Shown: in pieces, positions 19,830 through 28,352 of the stretch
Layout of the letters: every line of letters starts with the position of its first letter
Position numbering within the stretch: the first letter of the stretch is position 1
Origin: Helicobacter hepaticus ATCC 51449
Lineage (GTDB): Bacteria; Campylobacterota; Campylobacteria; Campylobacterales; Helicobacteraceae
Length of the DNA: 64,000 nt
Direction: 5' to 3'
NCBI RefSeq assembly: GCF_000007905.1
Contig: NC_004917.1
Location: 434,001-498,000, forward strand
The notes under the pieces: model-generated
Database searches by the model: none
Told to the model about the DNA's origin: nothing
What the model saw: the letters and a program-made list of their open reading frames with translations, nothing else
Program-made: the position numbers and the translations under genes

Positions 19830-20095
19830 GTATTGATGAAAACATCAGTGAAGAACTTACGCTTGAAATGAGTTTAGAAGAAATGGCACTAGAAGTCATT
19901 GATATGCTAGGCGTTGCACTTTATTTTGCTGGAGCGAAAAAAAAGCATATTGATGAACTTATAGAGCTTTATTCGGAACAAATGGACAAATTTTATGCCA
20001 AACTCCCTGAAGATGCAAATTATGGGCAAGAAGAGATGATTGGTATTATCAAATCTCTTAAAAAAGACTACCCACAATTTTTTATCAAAACATAG
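19826..20095 (+). CDS. Small acidic helical protein of unknown function
   Basis: An 89-residue protein without signal peptide or membrane helix. It has an acidic N-terminus (many Glu), a central helix LEVIDMLGVALYFAGAKKKHIDELIELY, and a Lys-rich end. It is translationally coupled to the DHH gene by an ATGA overlap and is followed nine bases later by purN. I do not recognise the family. Coupling suggests it is a partner of, or needed with, the DHH enzyme, but that is inference. Confidence 0.75.
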   Translation: MSIDENISEELTLEMSLEEMALEVIDMLGVALYFAGAKKKHIDELIELYSEQMDKFYAKLPEDANYGQEEMIGIIKSLKKDYPQFFIKT

Positions 20096-20104
20096 GTTTG
20101 CAGA

Positions 20105-20731
20105 GTGATGAGAAACATCAAATGTGCCATTTTATTTAGCGGAAACGGAAGCAATATGCAAAACCTTATAGAATCTTTGCATAATAAAATATTTTATGAT
20201 AATAATAACAATCCTGTGCATCTTGAAATCACTCTTACTCTTTGTAATAATCCCAAAGCACAAGGTATTACACGCTCTGCTGCTCTTGCTATCCCTTGCA
20301 CAATTATTAATCACAAAGATTTCTCCTCGCGTATTGATTTTGATAATGCTATGATAGAAATACTCCGAGTGCATTCCATAGATATTGTGCTCTTAGCAGG
20401 TTTTATGCGCATTCTTACATCTTCTTTTACACAAACCTTTCAAACAATCAATATCCACCCCTCTTTTCTGCCTGAACACAAAGGAGCTTATGCCATTAGA
20501 GAGAGTTTTAACTCTGCTCAATCCTATGGTGGAGTAAGTGTCCATTGGGTAAATGAAGAACTTGATGGTGGAGAAATTATTTTGCAAGAAAAATTGCAAA
20601 AGATTCCAAATGAAAACCTTGAAGAATTTGAATCTAAAATCCACGCCCTTGAATATTCTCTCTATCCACGCGCTATTTTGCTCGCACTTGGGTTAAAAGA
20701 CTTAAACAAAAGTGTAGAGGAATCAAAATGA
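20105..20731 (+). CDS. purN: Phosphoribosylglycinamide formyltransferase PurN
   Basis: A 208-residue folate-dependent enzyme of de novo purine synthesis, converting GAR to formyl-GAR. The N-terminal ILFSGNGSNMQNL binds the substrate phosphate. The catalytic Asn-His pair is in NIHPSFLP, and the signature Asp in NEELDGGEII. The start is GTG 20105 or ATG 20108; neither has a strong ribosome-binding site. It overlaps the following antiporter gene by four bases. Other purine genes in the window (purH, purF) are unlinked. Confidence 0.95.
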   Translation: MMRNIKCAILFSGNGSNMQNLIESLHNKIFYDNNNNPVHLEITLTLCNNPKAQGITRSAALAIPCTIINHKDFSSRIDFDNAMIEILRVHSIDIVLLAGFMRILTSSFTQTFQTINIHPSFLPEHKGAYAIRESFNSAQSYGGVSVHWVNEELDGGEIILQEKLQKIPNENLEEFESKIHALEYSLYPRAILLALGLKDLNKSVEESK

Positions 20732-21912
20732 GTTATCCCATTGAAACACTCAGTGCTTTTAGCATTTTTGTTCTCCTTATTCTATTTGCTTCGCCTATTA
20801 GTAGCCTTACGCGTATTCCTATTGTAGTAGTAGAGATGATTTTAGGAGCTATTGCTGCACATTTTTTTACTTTCCTTAATGATTCTCAAGAAATACACAT
20901 TGTCGCAGAAATAGGATTTTTATTTTTAATGTTTTTATGCGGTTTGGAAGTAGATATTAAATCTTTTGCAAAGCTTGGCAAACCCTTTTTGCTTCAAACT
21001 CTAGCATATTTTTGCACACTCTATGGCATTACTTGCATCGTTGTTTTTAGCGCAAAAATTTCTTATGTGTATATTGCAGCATTTCCTGTTATGAGCTTAG
21101 GTATGATTGTAGCGCTTATTAAGGATTATGGCAAAGACCAACCTTGGCTTGATTTGGCACTCAAAATTGGTATCTTGGGAGAATTAGTAAGTATTGCCGC
21201 ACTTGTAATTATTGATGGTGCATCGCGGCACGGAGTGGGAAGTGAGCTGGGAAGAAAACTCCTTATGCTTGGACTTTTCTTGCTTTTTGTCATCTTTGGT
21301 TTTAAAATTGCAAAAGTCATTTTTTGGTGGATACCTCAGGTAAGATTCTTATTTTTGCCAAACGATGATAGCAATTCTCAAGACTTACGATTTGTCTTTA
21401 TGTTACTTTTTGGCTTCGTGCTTTTAATGATGTTCTTAGAAATTAAAGCTGTGCTTGGAGCATTTTTAGCCGGAACGATTCTCGCTACATTTTTTAAACA
21501 TAAAGCCGAATTACCCGAAAAACTCAATCATTTTGGATTTGGGTTCTTTGTGCCTTTTTTCTTTGTGCACGTGGGCTCTACACTCAATCTCAATGCAGTA
21601 TTTAGGGATACACAGATTCTCTATCACGCTTTATATCTTGTCATCGGTATGCTTACATTGCGCCTCATTAGTGCAAGTATTGTCTTTGGTAAATATTTTA
21701 AAAGTGCAAAATTTACACTCCTTTTTGCGCTAAGCGATTCTATGCCACTTACCTTTCTTATCGCCACTGCTACTTTAGGTAAAAGTATCGGGGAACTCAA
21801 TGATACGCTTTATGCATCATTTGTGCTTGGTGCGATTTTAGAGGGTATTATTTTTAGTGTGCTTATTAAAATTGTATATGTATTTTGGAAAACACCCCAA
21901 AAGGAGAAATAA
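20728..21912 (+). CDS. CPA2-type cation:proton antiporter (NapA/KefB-like)
   Basis: A 394-residue membrane protein with about 11-12 hydrophobic segments. The family pattern is visible in IVVVEMILGAIAAHFF near the N-terminus, FLFLMFLCGLEVDI in the third segment, and LEIKAVLGAFLAGTILA in the middle. It probably exchanges Na+ or K+ for protons across the inner membrane. No C-terminal nucleotide-binding (TrkA-N) domain is present, unlike KefB/KefC. The stop overlaps the next gene's ATG by one base (TAATG), and the SD for that gene lies inside this one. Confidence 0.88.
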   Translation: MSYPIETLSAFSIFVLLILFASPISSLTRIPIVVVEMILGAIAAHFFTFLNDSQEIHIVAEIGFLFLMFLCGLEVDIKSFAKLGKPFLLQTLAYFCTLYGITCIVVFSAKISYVYIAAFPVMSLGMIVALIKDYGKDQPWLDLALKIGILGELVSIAALVIIDGASRHGVGSELGRKLLMLGLFLLFVIFGFKIAKVIFWWIPQVRFLFLPNDDSNSQDLRFVFMLLFGFVLLMMFLEIKAVLGAFLAGTILATFFKHKAELPEKLNHFGFGFFVPFFFVHVGSTLNLNAVFRDTQILYHALYLVIGMLTLRLISASIVFGKYFKSAKFTLLFALSDSMPLTFLIATATLGKSIGELNDTLYASFVLGAILEGIIFSVLIKIVYVFWKTPQKEK

Positions 21913-23309
21913 TGCAAAATCCTGCCCCTACTCGCCAAACTTGGAGCTCTAGTCTCACTTATGTTTTAACCGTTGCAGGAGCGACTATTGGCTTTGGAGC
22001 AACTTGGAGATTCCCATATCTTGTAGGAGAAAATGGTGGTGGTGCGTATGTGCTTGTTTTTATTCTTGCAATGATTTTAGTAGGAATCCCCGTGATTTGG
22101 GTAGAAAATGTCATTGGCAGACGCGCACATAAAAACGCAATTGATGCCTTTGGTGGAGAGATAGAAGGCAAAAGCATTCCGCATATCTATAAAATCATTG
22201 GCTATTGTGGCATTGCAGGGGCATTTGGGATTATGGCATATTATATGGTGCTAGGCGGCTGGGTGATTACTTATATCACAAGTATCCTAAGTGGTGAGCT
22301 TAATCTCTCCTCGCCCATTGATAAAGAACTTGCCCAAAGCTTTTATAATGCCAAAATAGAGCATAATCCGCTAATGATTGGCATTTGGACAAGTGTATTT
22401 GTCGCTATAAATTGGGTAATTCTCAAAAAAGGCATCATTGATGGCATTGAGCGCAGTATGAAATATCTTATGCCCTTGCTTTTTATCTGTTTATTTATTA
22501 TCGTTATCCGCAATCTTACGCTTCCAGGTGCAATGGAGGGCGTGAGATTCTATCTTTTGCCCGATTTTAGCAAAATCACAGCTAAGCTTTTCATTGATGT
22601 GCTAGGGCAAGTGTTTTTTGCACTTTCCTTAGGTTTTGGCGTGATGATTACACTTAGCTCCTATCTACAAAAAAATGAAAATATGATTAAAACCGCTGTT
22701 GCCACCGGTGTGCTTAATACACTTATCGCACTCTTAGCTGGATTTATGATTTTTCCCTCACTCTTTAGTTTTGGATTAGAACCAAATCAAGGACCAAGCC
22801 TTGTATTTCAAACCCTCCCTATTGTGTTTTCACATATTTATTTTGGTAATGTCCTAGCCCTTATCTTTTTCCTGCTTTTAATTACTGCAGCACTTACTAC
22901 TTCTTTGCCCATTTATGAAGTGATTATTACCGCTTTATATGAAAAGTGTAATATCTCACGCACCAATGCAATTAATATCACGCTTAGCTTTATTTTCATA
23001 TGTGGGAATCTCCCTTGTATCCTCTCTTATGGAGCTTGGGAGCATATCACTTGGAATGGCAAAAATATCTTTGATAGCTTTGATTTTATCAGCGGCAATA
23101 TTCTCTTTGTGCTCACCTCTCTTGGCACATTACTTTTTGTGGGTTGGATTTTAAAAGATGAAGCAAAAAAAGAGTTAAGCAACAATGGCACACTTAATCC
23201 GCACCTTGTAAATATATGGTATGCGTATGTTAAATATATCTTGCCCTTCGTGATTGTGCTGATTTTTATCGCTGGTGTATTTCCTTACGCGCTTAATAGA
23301 TTCTATTAA
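21912..23309 (+). CDS. Sodium-dependent transporter, NSS (SNF) family
   Basis: About 465 residues and around 11-12 transmembrane helices. The unwound first helix with the sodium/substrate site is seen in ATIGFGATWRFPYLVGENGG. Bacterial NSS members import amino acids (tryptophan, tyrosine, leucine and others) with Na+; the substrate here is unknown. ATG 21912 is chosen because AAGGAG lies eight to ten bases upstream. It is part of the purN-antiporter transcription unit; Na+ cycling could link it to the preceding antiporter, which is inference. Confidence 0.92.
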   Translation: MQNPAPTRQTWSSSLTYVLTVAGATIGFGATWRFPYLVGENGGGAYVLVFILAMILVGIPVIWVENVIGRRAHKNAIDAFGGEIEGKSIPHIYKIIGYCGIAGAFGIMAYYMVLGGWVITYITSILSGELNLSSPIDKELAQSFYNAKIEHNPLMIGIWTSVFVAINWVILKKGIIDGIERSMKYLMPLLFICLFIIVIRNLTLPGAMEGVRFYLLPDFSKITAKLFIDVLGQVFFALSLGFGVMITLSSYLQKNENMIKTAVATGVLNTLIALLAGFMIFPSLFSFGLEPNQGPSLVFQTLPIVFSHIYFGNVLALIFFLLLITAALTTSLPIYEVIITALYEKCNISRTNAINITLSFIFICGNLPCILSYGAWEHITWNGKNIFDSFDFISGNILFVLTSLGTLLFVGWILKDEAKKELSNNGTLNPHLVNIWYAYVKYILPFVIVLIFIAGVFPYALNRFY

Positions 23310-23318
23310 TCTTTGATA

Positions 23319-25151
23319 ATGAAAGTCTATTTTATACTTCTGCTTGCTTTATGCATAGGAATGAACGCGGATACTTTGCACGCACAAAGAAAAACGCACG
23401 CTCTTAGCATTTATGGCACACTCAAATATCCTCAAAACTTCACACATTTTGACTATGCTAATCCTAATGCTCCAAAAGGTGGCGCACTCAAAGGCTTTGC
23501 TCTTGGCACTTTTGATAGCCTCAATCCCTTTGTGCAAAAGGGCAATGCGGCTGCGGAGCTTAGCACACTTGTGTATAACACACTTACCATTCAAAGCCTA
23601 GATGAGCCTTTTAGCGAATATGGGCTAATTGCAGATTCTATGACAAGGGGGAGAGATTACATTATCTTTCATATCAACCCAAAGGCAAAATTTAGTGATG
23701 GTGTAAAGGTGAGCGCAAAAGATGTCGCATTTAGCTTTGAGACGCTAATGCAAAAGGGCAAGATAGAGTTTAAACGCTACTATGCTGATGTCAAAAGCGT
23801 CAAAGTGCTAAGTGAGAGCGAAGTGGCATTTTATTTTAAAAATGATTCTAACAAAGAGCTACCTTTAATCTTAGGGCAACTCCCTATTTTACCTGCTCAT
23901 ATTTATCTTAAAGAGGGCAAAAATACTTTTGGTGAGAATCCACTTCAAATCCCCATAGGAAGCGGCGCATATAGAGTGAAAAAATTTGATATAGGGCGCA
24001 GTATCATTTATGAACGCAACCCTCACTATTGGGCGCAAAATCACCCTACACAAAAGGGGGCATATAACTTTGATGAAGTCATTATAGAATATTATAAAGA
24101 CCCTTCTGTGGCGCAAAATGCCTTCCTTGCTGGAGAATACGACTATCGCATAGAATCTTCAGCAAAAGTGTGGGCAAACGACTATGAGGGCAAGGCAAAA
24201 AAAGAGGGAAAAATCATTTTACAGAGCTTTAAACATCAGCTTCCAAGCACATTTCAAGGCTTTTTTTTCAATACGAGAAATCCTCTTTTTGCCGATATAA
24301 GAGTGCGGGAAGCCCTACTTTATGCGTTTGATTTTGAATGGAGTAATAAAAATTTATTTTTTAATCAATATGAACGCACGAAACATATTTTTAATAACTC
24401 CCCTTTTGCTTCCTCTGGCATTCCCACAGGCAGGGAAAAAGAGATTTTGGAAGAATATAAATTTAAGCTTAATCCTAGAATCTTTACCCAAAGCTATATT
24501 ATCCCCCGCACAGATGGAGCAAAAGTGCGTGGGGAAAATTTAAGAGAGAATCTCAAATACGCAAGAGATTTACTTAAAAGTGCGGGATTTTATATTAAAA
24601 ATGGCACACTTTATACGCCGCAAGGCAAACCTTTTACTTTTGAAATTCTTATATCGTATGAAGCTTTTGAGCGTATTTGCTTGCCTTTTGTAAAAAATCT
24701 CCAAAAGCTTGGCATTACTGCTACGATTAAAAAAGTAGATGATTCACAATATATTAATCGTGTGCGGCATTTCAAATATGATATGGTCATTGAGCTTTTA
24801 GGGCAAAGCCTTTTTCCGGGCAATGAGCAAAATTACTATTGGAGCTCTGCAGTGGCAGATACAAGTGGGAGTAAAAATTTTGCAGGCGTAAAAGATGCTG
24901 TGGTAGATGATTTAATTCAAAGATTATTAAATGCTACGAATGAAAAAGAGCGTATAGCCATTGGCAGAGCAATGGATAGAATCTTGCTTTGGGGATTCTA
25001 TGCTATCCCACATTTTAACCTCCCTGCTTTTCGTGTGGCATATTGGCGCAAAATTGAAATGCCAACCATTACCCCACCTTATGGCATTGACCCATATTTA
25101 TGGTGGGCGAGAGATACAAAAATGAATCCTACTAAGAAGCCAAAAAGCTAG
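23319..25151 (+). CDS. YejA-like extracellular solute-binding protein (family 5)
   Basis: About 610 residues with a Sec signal peptide (roughly residues 1-19). It shows the family-5 peptide-binding pattern: ANPNAPKGGALK near the N-terminus, 'FHINPKAKFSDGVKVSAKDVAFSFE', and 'NPHYWAQNHPTQKGAYNFDEV'. The order and wording match YejA, the binding subunit of the oligopeptide/microcin C importer. No permease or ATPase genes follow; the next gene is an unrelated AAA+ ATPase, so the partner transporter must be elsewhere or be shared. ATG 23319 is preferred over TTG 23313. A promoter for the next unit lies directly after its stop. Confidence 0.9.
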   Translation: MKVYFILLLALCIGMNADTLHAQRKTHALSIYGTLKYPQNFTHFDYANPNAPKGGALKGFALGTFDSLNPFVQKGNAAAELSTLVYNTLTIQSLDEPFSEYGLIADSMTRGRDYIIFHINPKAKFSDGVKVSAKDVAFSFETLMQKGKIEFKRYYADVKSVKVLSESEVAFYFKNDSNKELPLILGQLPILPAHIYLKEGKNTFGENPLQIPIGSGAYRVKKFDIGRSIIYERNPHYWAQNHPTQKGAYNFDEVIIEYYKDPSVAQNAFLAGEYDYRIESSAKVWANDYEGKAKKEGKIILQSFKHQLPSTFQGFFFNTRNPLFADIRVREALLYAFDFEWSNKNLFFNQYERTKHIFNNSPFASSGIPTGREKEILEEYKFKLNPRIFTQSYIIPRTDGAKVRGENLRENLKYARDLLKSAGFYIKNGTLYTPQGKPFTFEILISYEAFERICLPFVKNLQKLGITATIKKVDDSQYINRVRHFKYDMVIELLGQSLFPGNEQNYYWSSAVADTSGSKNFAGVKDAVVDDLIQRLLNATNEKERIAIGRAMDRILLWGFYAIPHFNLPAFRVAYWRKIEMPTITPPYGIDPYLWWARDTKMNPTKKPKS

Positions 25152-25158
25152 GGACTGC

Positions 25159-25164
25159 TATAAT
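25159..25164 (+). promoter_or_regulatory. Extended -10 promoter element
   Basis: TATAAT preceded by TGC, eight bases after the YejA-like stop. The transcript would begin near 25171 and cover the small leader ORF and the AAA+ gene. Confidence 0.55.
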
Positions 25165-25202
25165 GTTCCCCTTAAAACTTTTAAATATATTAAAGGAAAA
25201 TT

Positions 25203-25283
25203 GTGTCAAAACACACTCCTAAAAAGCATTTAATTAATAAATACTCATCAAAGGAAATACAGGGGAGGGGTAGTAATAAATGA
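25203..25283 (+). CDS. 26-residue basic leader ORF coupled to the AAA+ gene
   Basis: GTG 25203 has AAGGA just upstream (25194-25198) and opens a 26-codon frame encoding a Lys/His-rich peptide beginning MSKHTPKKHL. Its TGA (25281-25283) overlaps the ATG of the AAA+ gene (25280) as ATGA. The AAA+ ATG also has its own GGAGGGG-type site, which lies inside this ORF. I do not recognise the peptide. It could be a real micro-protein, a translational-coupling leader, or chance. Confidence 0.45.
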   Translation: MSKHTPKKHLINKYSSKEIQGRGSNK

Positions 25284-27037
25284 AGCATTATCTTGATTTT
25301 ATTTCGTGTAAAGATTTAACAAATAATAGCCTTTTTGGATTCCTTAAGTGTAATGAAAATGAAGGAAAAATTTTGCAATTTATGGCAAAAGCCTTGCTTG
25401 AGGGTGAAATGGATTTTGTCGTGCATATATTACTTGCTAAAGTCTTCCCACACAAAGACACCTCAAGCACACAAGGTGAGCATAGCCTTGCATTTTTGCA
25501 TCATATTCGTAATCTTATTGAGTTAGGTTGGATTACTCAAAGCTCATTCTTACAGCCCAAACTTACCGATATTGCATTACTTGAGCTCTATAATGATAAT
25601 ATTTGTCTCTCACACACCTTTTTGAAACTCCTTGAAGATGGCACGCTTAATGTTGATTTGCCCGAAATCACTCCCTATGAAGACCACCTTGAATATCTCA
25701 AAGACCGCTTTGCGCATATTGATTTACTTCATAAAATGAGTGGGCTTAAATTTTCGCAAAAAATAGATTCTCCCTCTCTTTTACGTGCAAATTATCGCCT
25801 TAAGCTCCTTGAAGATACTATCAACTCACGCTTAAAGCTTACAACTAAAGATATTAGTATTATCAAGCTTATCAAAGAACATCACTTAGAACAAAAAGAA
25901 CAGATTATCTTTTTTGCCCTGCTCAAAGAAGAATATTCAAGTAGTGATGAGAATTTACGCGATATAAATGCTTTACTTGAGCTCATTAGCCTTGATGAGT
26001 ATGACAAAATCAAACATCGCTCTTTACTTGATGAAAATTCTAATCTTGTGCAAAAGGGCTTAGTGGATTATGATGAATTGCTTAATCCTTTTGGGGGCAT
26101 ATCACGCACATTTTTTATCCCAGAAGAAATACTTCAAGATATCATTCACCCTAACAAAAAAAAGAAACGCGCTAAAATCAGTCTTGATTCTATTATCAAA
26201 GAGCAAGAGATTTTTGAGCTTGTGGAGCCAAAACAAAGCATTAATGATGTGATTTTGCACTCTCACACGCGTGAGATTTTGGACAATCTCTTAGCTCAAG
26301 TCAATAGCAATGTAATTTCTCTGCTTAGACTTTGGGGGATAAAAGATAAGAAAAAGGGCATTGATGCAAAAATTCTTCTTTATGGTGCAGCTGGCACAGG
26401 TAAAACCATTACTGCTCTAGCTTTGGCTAAAAGCCTTAAAAAGCAAGTGTTAAGCTTTGATTGTTCAAAGATTCTCTCTATGTATGTGGGAGAATCCGAA
26501 AAAAATGTGCGCAAAATTTTTGATAGCTACCAAGAAATTTGCAAAAAAATTAAAAATGAGCCTATTTTGCTCCTTGATGAAGCTGACCAATTCCTTAGCA
26601 CGCGCGCAACTAGTGGCAATAGTGCAGATAAAATGCACAACCAAATGCAAAATATTTTTTTAGAGCAAATTGAGCGATTTGAGGGCATTTTGATTGCAAC
26701 AACCAATCTTTTAGAAAACTTTGATAGCGCATTCTCGCGGCGATTTAATTATAAAATTGAATTTAAACGACCAAATAAAGAGCAAAGAATCGCTCTATGG
26801 CTTAAATATCTGCCAAAAAATGCAGATTTTGGAGAAGATTGCAAAGAAAATCTTGCCAATGCACTTGCAGAATATAACTTAAGTGGAGGACAGATTCACC
26901 TTATTGTTAAAAATACCGCTTATAAAGTCGCCACAAAAAAAGAGCCTATTTTCACACAACAAGATTTTATCACACATATCAAGGCTGAGCTTAGCGGAAA
27001 TTTTGATAATGCTAAGAGTATGGGCTTTAGAAGTTAA
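25280..27037 (+). CDS. AAA+ ATPase with long helical N-terminal domain
   Basis: A 585-residue protein. Residues 1 to about 320 are helical, charged and without recognised motifs. From about 325 a classical AAA+ module appears: Walker A YGAAGTGKT, Walker B ILLLDEAD, sensor 1 IATTN, and an arginine-finger region FDSAFSRRFNYKIEF. The pore loop may be the MYVGES segment. It resembles AAA family proteins of the p97/spastin class found in Campylobacter, function unknown; unfoldase or disassembly activity is likely. There is no membrane segment. A weak promoter and a 26-codon ORF precede it. Confidence 0.85.
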   Translation: MKHYLDFISCKDLTNNSLFGFLKCNENEGKILQFMAKALLEGEMDFVVHILLAKVFPHKDTSSTQGEHSLAFLHHIRNLIELGWITQSSFLQPKLTDIALLELYNDNICLSHTFLKLLEDGTLNVDLPEITPYEDHLEYLKDRFAHIDLLHKMSGLKFSQKIDSPSLLRANYRLKLLEDTINSRLKLTTKDISIIKLIKEHHLEQKEQIIFFALLKEEYSSSDENLRDINALLELISLDEYDKIKHRSLLDENSNLVQKGLVDYDELLNPFGGISRTFFIPEEILQDIIHPNKKKKRAKISLDSIIKEQEIFELVEPKQSINDVILHSHTREILDNLLAQVNSNVISLLRLWGIKDKKKGIDAKILLYGAAGTGKTITALALAKSLKKQVLSFDCSKILSMYVGESEKNVRKIFDSYQEICKKIKNEPILLLDEADQFLSTRATSGNSADKMHNQMQNIFLEQIERFEGILIATTNLLENFDSAFSRRFNYKIEFKRPNKEQRIALWLKYLPKNADFGEDCKENLANALAEYNLSGGQIHLIVKNTAYKVATKKEPIFTQQDFITHIKAELSGNFDNAKSMGFRS

Positions 27038-27060
27038 TTTGTTTTTTAGACTTTATTTTC

Positions 27061-27066
27061 TATAAT
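27061..27066 (+). promoter_or_regulatory. -10 element of the first poly-G phase-variable unit
   Basis: TATAAT, 29 bases before the ATG of the phase-variable ORF. The stretch around it (TTTTTTAGA ... TATAAT ... purine-rich SD ... ATG) resembles that before the second poly-G ORF at 53720. Confidence 0.55.
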
Positions 27067-27094
27067 ACCTTAACTTCACTTACAAGGATACGAT

Positions 27095-27341
27095 ATGGAT
27101 TGCTTTTTAACGGGGGGGGGGGCATAAGCTAGACATTGCTACACTTATTCCAATAATACTTTTTAAATCTCTGCCAATACTTGCTTATAATATCAAATAT
27201 TATATAATCTCCATTGAACCTCTATTCTTTATACATCTCAACACATTCATACTTAAAATTATATTTAAGCTAACGAAGCTTTGTTGCTTGCAGAACTTTG
27301 TTGGCTTAAATGGCATATTGACCTTAAGGAGGATAAAATGA
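27095..27341 (+). CDS. Phase-variable ORF 1 (read as OFF), coupled to secreted-protein genes
   Basis: ATG 27095 follows AAGGA. Five codons and ACG lead into a G11 run. With 11 G the frame ends at TAA 27125-27127 after ten residues. With 10 or 13 G the frame continues for 72 codons without a stop and ends at TGA 27339-27341, overlapping the ATG of the secreted-protein gene at 27338. The ON product would be about 81 residues, hydrophobic, with no recognised family. Loss of one G would therefore both make this peptide and carry ribosomes into the next gene. Whether the peptide or the coupling matters is unknown. Confidence 0.6.
27112..27122 (+). repeat. Poly-G tract (G11), contingency locus 1
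   Basis: Eleven G within the sixth to tenth codons of a short ORF. The first G belongs to the ACG codon. The tract and its flanks (TTTTAAC before, CATAAGCTA after) match those of the tract at 53775. Confidence 0.95.
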
Positions 27342-27649
27342 GAAAGGCATTTGCAATAGGGATTATATTTATCACATTATTCTTTAATATGAGTGAAGCA
27401 AGGGGAGCAAATGACAGGGTTATATGTAAAAATGCACAAGATGAGGAATGGTGGAGGAATATAGTATTTGGTAGTTTTGGTTATATAAAAGGAGATGAAA
27501 TAGGCTATAATTGTAAGGTTGGCAATAATGCAGAAATTTGCAAGGAAATGAGAAAAATTTTCAAAGAAGCTTTATATAAACATAGAGAGGAATTATTATT
27601 AAGTGGAGAATGTGTTAAGGTAGATTTTAATAAGAAGAGTGCAGAATGA
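27338..27649 (+). CDS. Small secreted Cys-containing protein, paralogue A
   Basis: A 103-residue protein with a Sec signal peptide (about residues 1-22, ending near EARG). The mature part has four Cys residues, which may form two disulphides, and a C-terminal 'SGEC' element. ATG 27338 has a strong AAGGAGG site. It is paralogous to the next gene: RVICKN...W, then GECVKVDFN, against RVACQN...FW, then GECRVFKFN. Family and function unknown; periplasmic or exported location is inferred. The start overlaps the stop of the ON frame of phase-variable ORF 1, and the stop overlaps the next start (ATGA). Confidence 0.8.
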   Translation: MRKAFAIGIIFITLFFNMSEARGANDRVICKNAQDEEWWRNIVFGSFGYIKGDEIGYNCKVGNNAEICKEMRKIFKEALYKHREELLLSGECVKVDFNKKSAE

Positions 27650-28074
27650 AAAACAGAATAAAACTCAAATTGGCGTTGGGAGTTAGTTTACTTGCATTAT
27701 TTTTTAGTGTGAGCAAAGCAGATGCAAGAGTTGCGTGTCAAAATAAAGATAATGAAGTTTTTTGGGAAATGGAATTTTATGGTTTTAGCTTTATAGAACT
27801 TGACAAAGATGGTAAAGTTTATTGCAATAGTTGGGATTGCCTTAATGAACATAGTATTAATTGTGGTAAAAATAGTCGTAATGGTAGTTGCGAACAAAAT
27901 TTACCTTTTTTAAGTGTGGCTATAGAAAATAAATTTTATGAGTTTCTTGAGCAAAGAAAAAAAGAGTTTATAGATAGTGGCGAATGTAGAGTATTTAAAT
28001 TTAATAATGACGAGCATAGTGAGGAGGATGACGAAAATGACATTGAGAAAATTAAAGATAGAAGAGGTTTTTAA
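27646..28074 (+). CDS. Small secreted Cys-containing protein, paralogue B
   Basis: A 142-residue protein with a signal peptide (about residues 1-27, ending SKADA). The mature part has six Cys residues and shares with paralogue A the start RVxCxN, an aromatic pair, and SGEC near the C-terminus. It adds a Cys-rich insertion in the middle (NSWDC...INCGKN...GSC) and an acidic tail. Translation is coupled to paralogue A by an ATGA overlap. Unknown family. The low GC and tandem duplication fit a fast-evolving accessory gene. Confidence 0.8.
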   Translation: MKNRIKLKLALGVSLLALFFSVSKADARVACQNKDNEVFWEMEFYGFSFIELDKDGKVYCNSWDCLNEHSINCGKNSRNGSCEQNLPFLSVAIENKFYEFLEQRKKEFIDSGECRVFKFNNDEHSEEDDENDIEKIKDRRGF

Positions 28075-28076
28075 TA

Positions 28077-28154
28077 ATGAGTGATCTTGAAAATATTAAG
28101 TGGATGTCTCTATATGGATATAAATATAAGGAGAGAAGAATGATTGCAAAATAA
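28077..28154 (+). CDS. Possible 25-codon ORF or gene remnant
   Basis: An ATG two bases after the paralogue B stop opens a frame encoding MSDLENIKWM and on to RRMIAK. No ribosome-binding site is obvious beyond that within the preceding gene. The region from 28155 to 28352 is AT-rich, with no other ORF and only weak promoter-like sequence; it may be the remains of a deleted gene. Confidence 0.25.
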   Translation: MSDLENIKWMSLYGYKYKERRMIAK

Positions 28155-28352
28155 AACATCTTAAAGGTTGATAAGATTTTAGTTCTCAAAACCACAGATT
28201 CTCATTGAGAATTTAAGATTAATGATTTAGTGTGTAATCCTTTTGAACTAAGCAATGGGTAGATAAAATCGTGAGATGTAATGTTTAAGTTTATATATTT
28301 GTTTAAATGACGCGTTAGATCTTTGCTCTTAATATATAAACAAAGGAGTCAA

